NCBI GenBank assembly: GCA_947311125.1
Contig: CAMZKI010000113.1
Location: 1-5,808 of the forward strand
Length of the DNA: 5,808 nucleotides
Direction: 5' to 3'
From: an uncultured Chlorobiota bacterium
Lineage (GTDB): Bacteria; Bacteroidota; Bacteroidia; Bacteroidales; JAADGE01
Numbering within the stretch: position 1 is the first letter of the stretch; each line of letters begins with the position of its first letter. The position numbers were made by a program, and so were the translations under genes. This document shows, piece by piece, positions 5,218-5,808 of this stretch. The notes beneath the pieces were generated by a model. It worked only from the letters and a program-made list of their open reading frames with translations. It had not been told where the DNA came from and did not search any database.

Positions 5218-5808
5218 TTAATCGACAATAATTTGTTCTGCAATATCGGTTGCTTGTTTTATTCTGTCAGCCAAGCCTACTCCGTCTCTGATACTTCCCG
5301 CCAAAAATAAATCTTTATTTTCTCTTTCAATCTTTTTTATTGCCGCAAGACGTTTTTCACTGTCTGCTCCGTATTGAGCAATGGCTTTTTTGTGTTTAAA
5401 AGCTCTGAACAAATCAGGCTTAAATTCCGATAATCCAAGTAATTCTTTAAGCTCGGGTTCTAAAAATTCTTTAAGTTCGGCTTCGGATAATTCTGCAAGA
5501 TTTTCTTTTTTTGTTCCTCCCGTAAACGTCGTAAACAATGCTCCTCCTTCAGGTGCCCTGTCTTTAAACAAGGTTGACATAAACAGCAGACCTAAAATAT
5601 TTTTCTTTTCTTTGGACGGTATAAGTCCTCCGAATGCATCCAATTTAATTCCGTTCCATTTTTTAAAGCCTATTGTTATCTCAGTAACTTTTGCATATTT
5701 TGTATTTACAATATCCTGTAAAACATTCTTATCGGTATAACTAAAAACGACAATTTTTATTTGATTGACGGACAGGAATATTCATCTGTCGTAAGCACTG
5801 TTAATGCA
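5218..5808 (-). CDS. hemY: HemY-type protoporphyrinogen/coproporphyrinogen oxidase, C-terminal part, frame disrupted near window edge
   Basis: The minus-strand frame ending at the TAA 5220-5218 encodes the C-terminal part of an FAD-dependent, oxygen-dependent type porphyrinogen oxidase (haem synthesis; often filed as hemG in Bacteroidota). Recognisable blocks are TKYAKV and IGFKKWNGIKLDAFGG, IPSKEKKNILGLLF, LFKDRAPEGGALFTTFTGG, HKKAIAQYGADSEKRL, and the C-terminal FAD-site segment LFLAGSIRDGVGLADRIKQA followed by IAEQIIVD at the stop. Homology continues upstream of the TTG at 5643, so that codon is internal. Going further 5', this frame meets a TGA at 5784-5782. The next 27 nt to the edge give a HemY-plausible reading (VLTTDEYSCPSI) one frame away. 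This suggests a frameshift rather than a true gene start. Whether the substrate is coproporphyrinogen III or protoporphyrinogen IX cannot be decided here. The gene is convergent with plug, 11 nt apart. Confidence 0.85.
5760..5784 (-). other. Frame break in the haem oxidase gene
   Basis: The frame encoding the recognisable HemY tail is stopped by TGA at 5784-5782. The neighbouring frame, whose codons begin at 5807, is open from the edge down to a TAA at 5759-5757. Joining the two needs a shift of -1 nt between about 5781 and 5760. Restoring one A to the AAA run at 5762-5760 would make a single continuous frame (…DEYSCPSIKIKIVVFSYTDKN…). A simple nonsense change at the TGA is the alternative. 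Plug in this window ends in TGA, so TGA is a stop here. Confidence 0.6.

Noticed and set aside
5204..5222. Bidirectional terminator between plug and the haem gene
   Set aside because: The 11-nt gap and flanking bases give only 3-bp pairings without a G/C stem or U-run.
5218..5643. A complete 141-residue protein starting at the TTG 5643-5641
   Set aside because: That TTG encodes Leu within the conserved IGFKKWNGIKLDAFGG block, so homology continues upstream. The coding region is a longer, disrupted gene and not a small protein.
5381..5740. Plus-strand open frame of 119 codons
   Set aside because: Antisense to the HemY-like gene, with low-complexity Ser/Asn/Phe composition and no domain.
5782..5784. 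TGA recoded as an amino acid
   Set aside because: Plug ends naturally in TGA, and no selenocysteine or tryptophan is expected at this HemY position. A frameshift or nonsense change explains it more simply.

Overview
The window looks like an ordinary chromosomal segment of a member of the Bacteroidota. The DNA is AT-rich and coding sequences are preceded by A/T-rich leaders without a clear Shine-Dalgarno sequence. The promoters that can be recognised fit the Bacteroidota pattern (TTTG at -33, 19-bp spacer, TAnnTTTG at -7). One gene encodes the Plug subunit of the type IX secretion system (T9SS), which occurs only in this phylum. Genus or species cannot be told from the sequence.

Layout, left to right. 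Positions 1-1219 (minus strand) hold a two-gene unit: trmH, a SpoU-family tRNA 2'-O-ribose methyltransferase, followed after 5 nt by a class III PLP-dependent aminotransferase that runs off the left edge. Positions 1272-1594 (minus) hold a self-contained HU gene with a near-perfect promoter and a strong UUCG-loop terminator. Positions 1669-1848 are non-coding and contain inverted repeats I cannot assign. Positions 1849-3777 (minus) encode a RecQ-family helicase with a TTG start, and its zinc cluster lies about 165 residues further downstream than in E. coli RecQ. Positions 3778-3931 are a divergent promoter region with a 9/10 direct repeat. Positions 3932-5206 (plus) encode the T9SS Plug protein. 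From 5218 to the right edge (minus) lies the C-terminal part of a HemY-type protoporphyrinogen/coproporphyrinogen oxidase. Its reading frame is broken near the edge.

The genes do not form one pathway: tRNA modification, amino-acid metabolism, nucleoid structure, DNA repair, protein secretion and haem synthesis are each represented once. They form at least five transcription units (trmH-aminotransferase, HU, recQ, plug and the haem gene). I find no tRNA, rRNA, CRISPR array, transposase, phage gene or defence cluster, and no convincing new system. The points most worth a second look are the disrupted haem gene, the non-ATG start and domain order of the helicase, the repeat-bearing gap at 1669-1848 and the Plug gene standing apart from other secretion genes.
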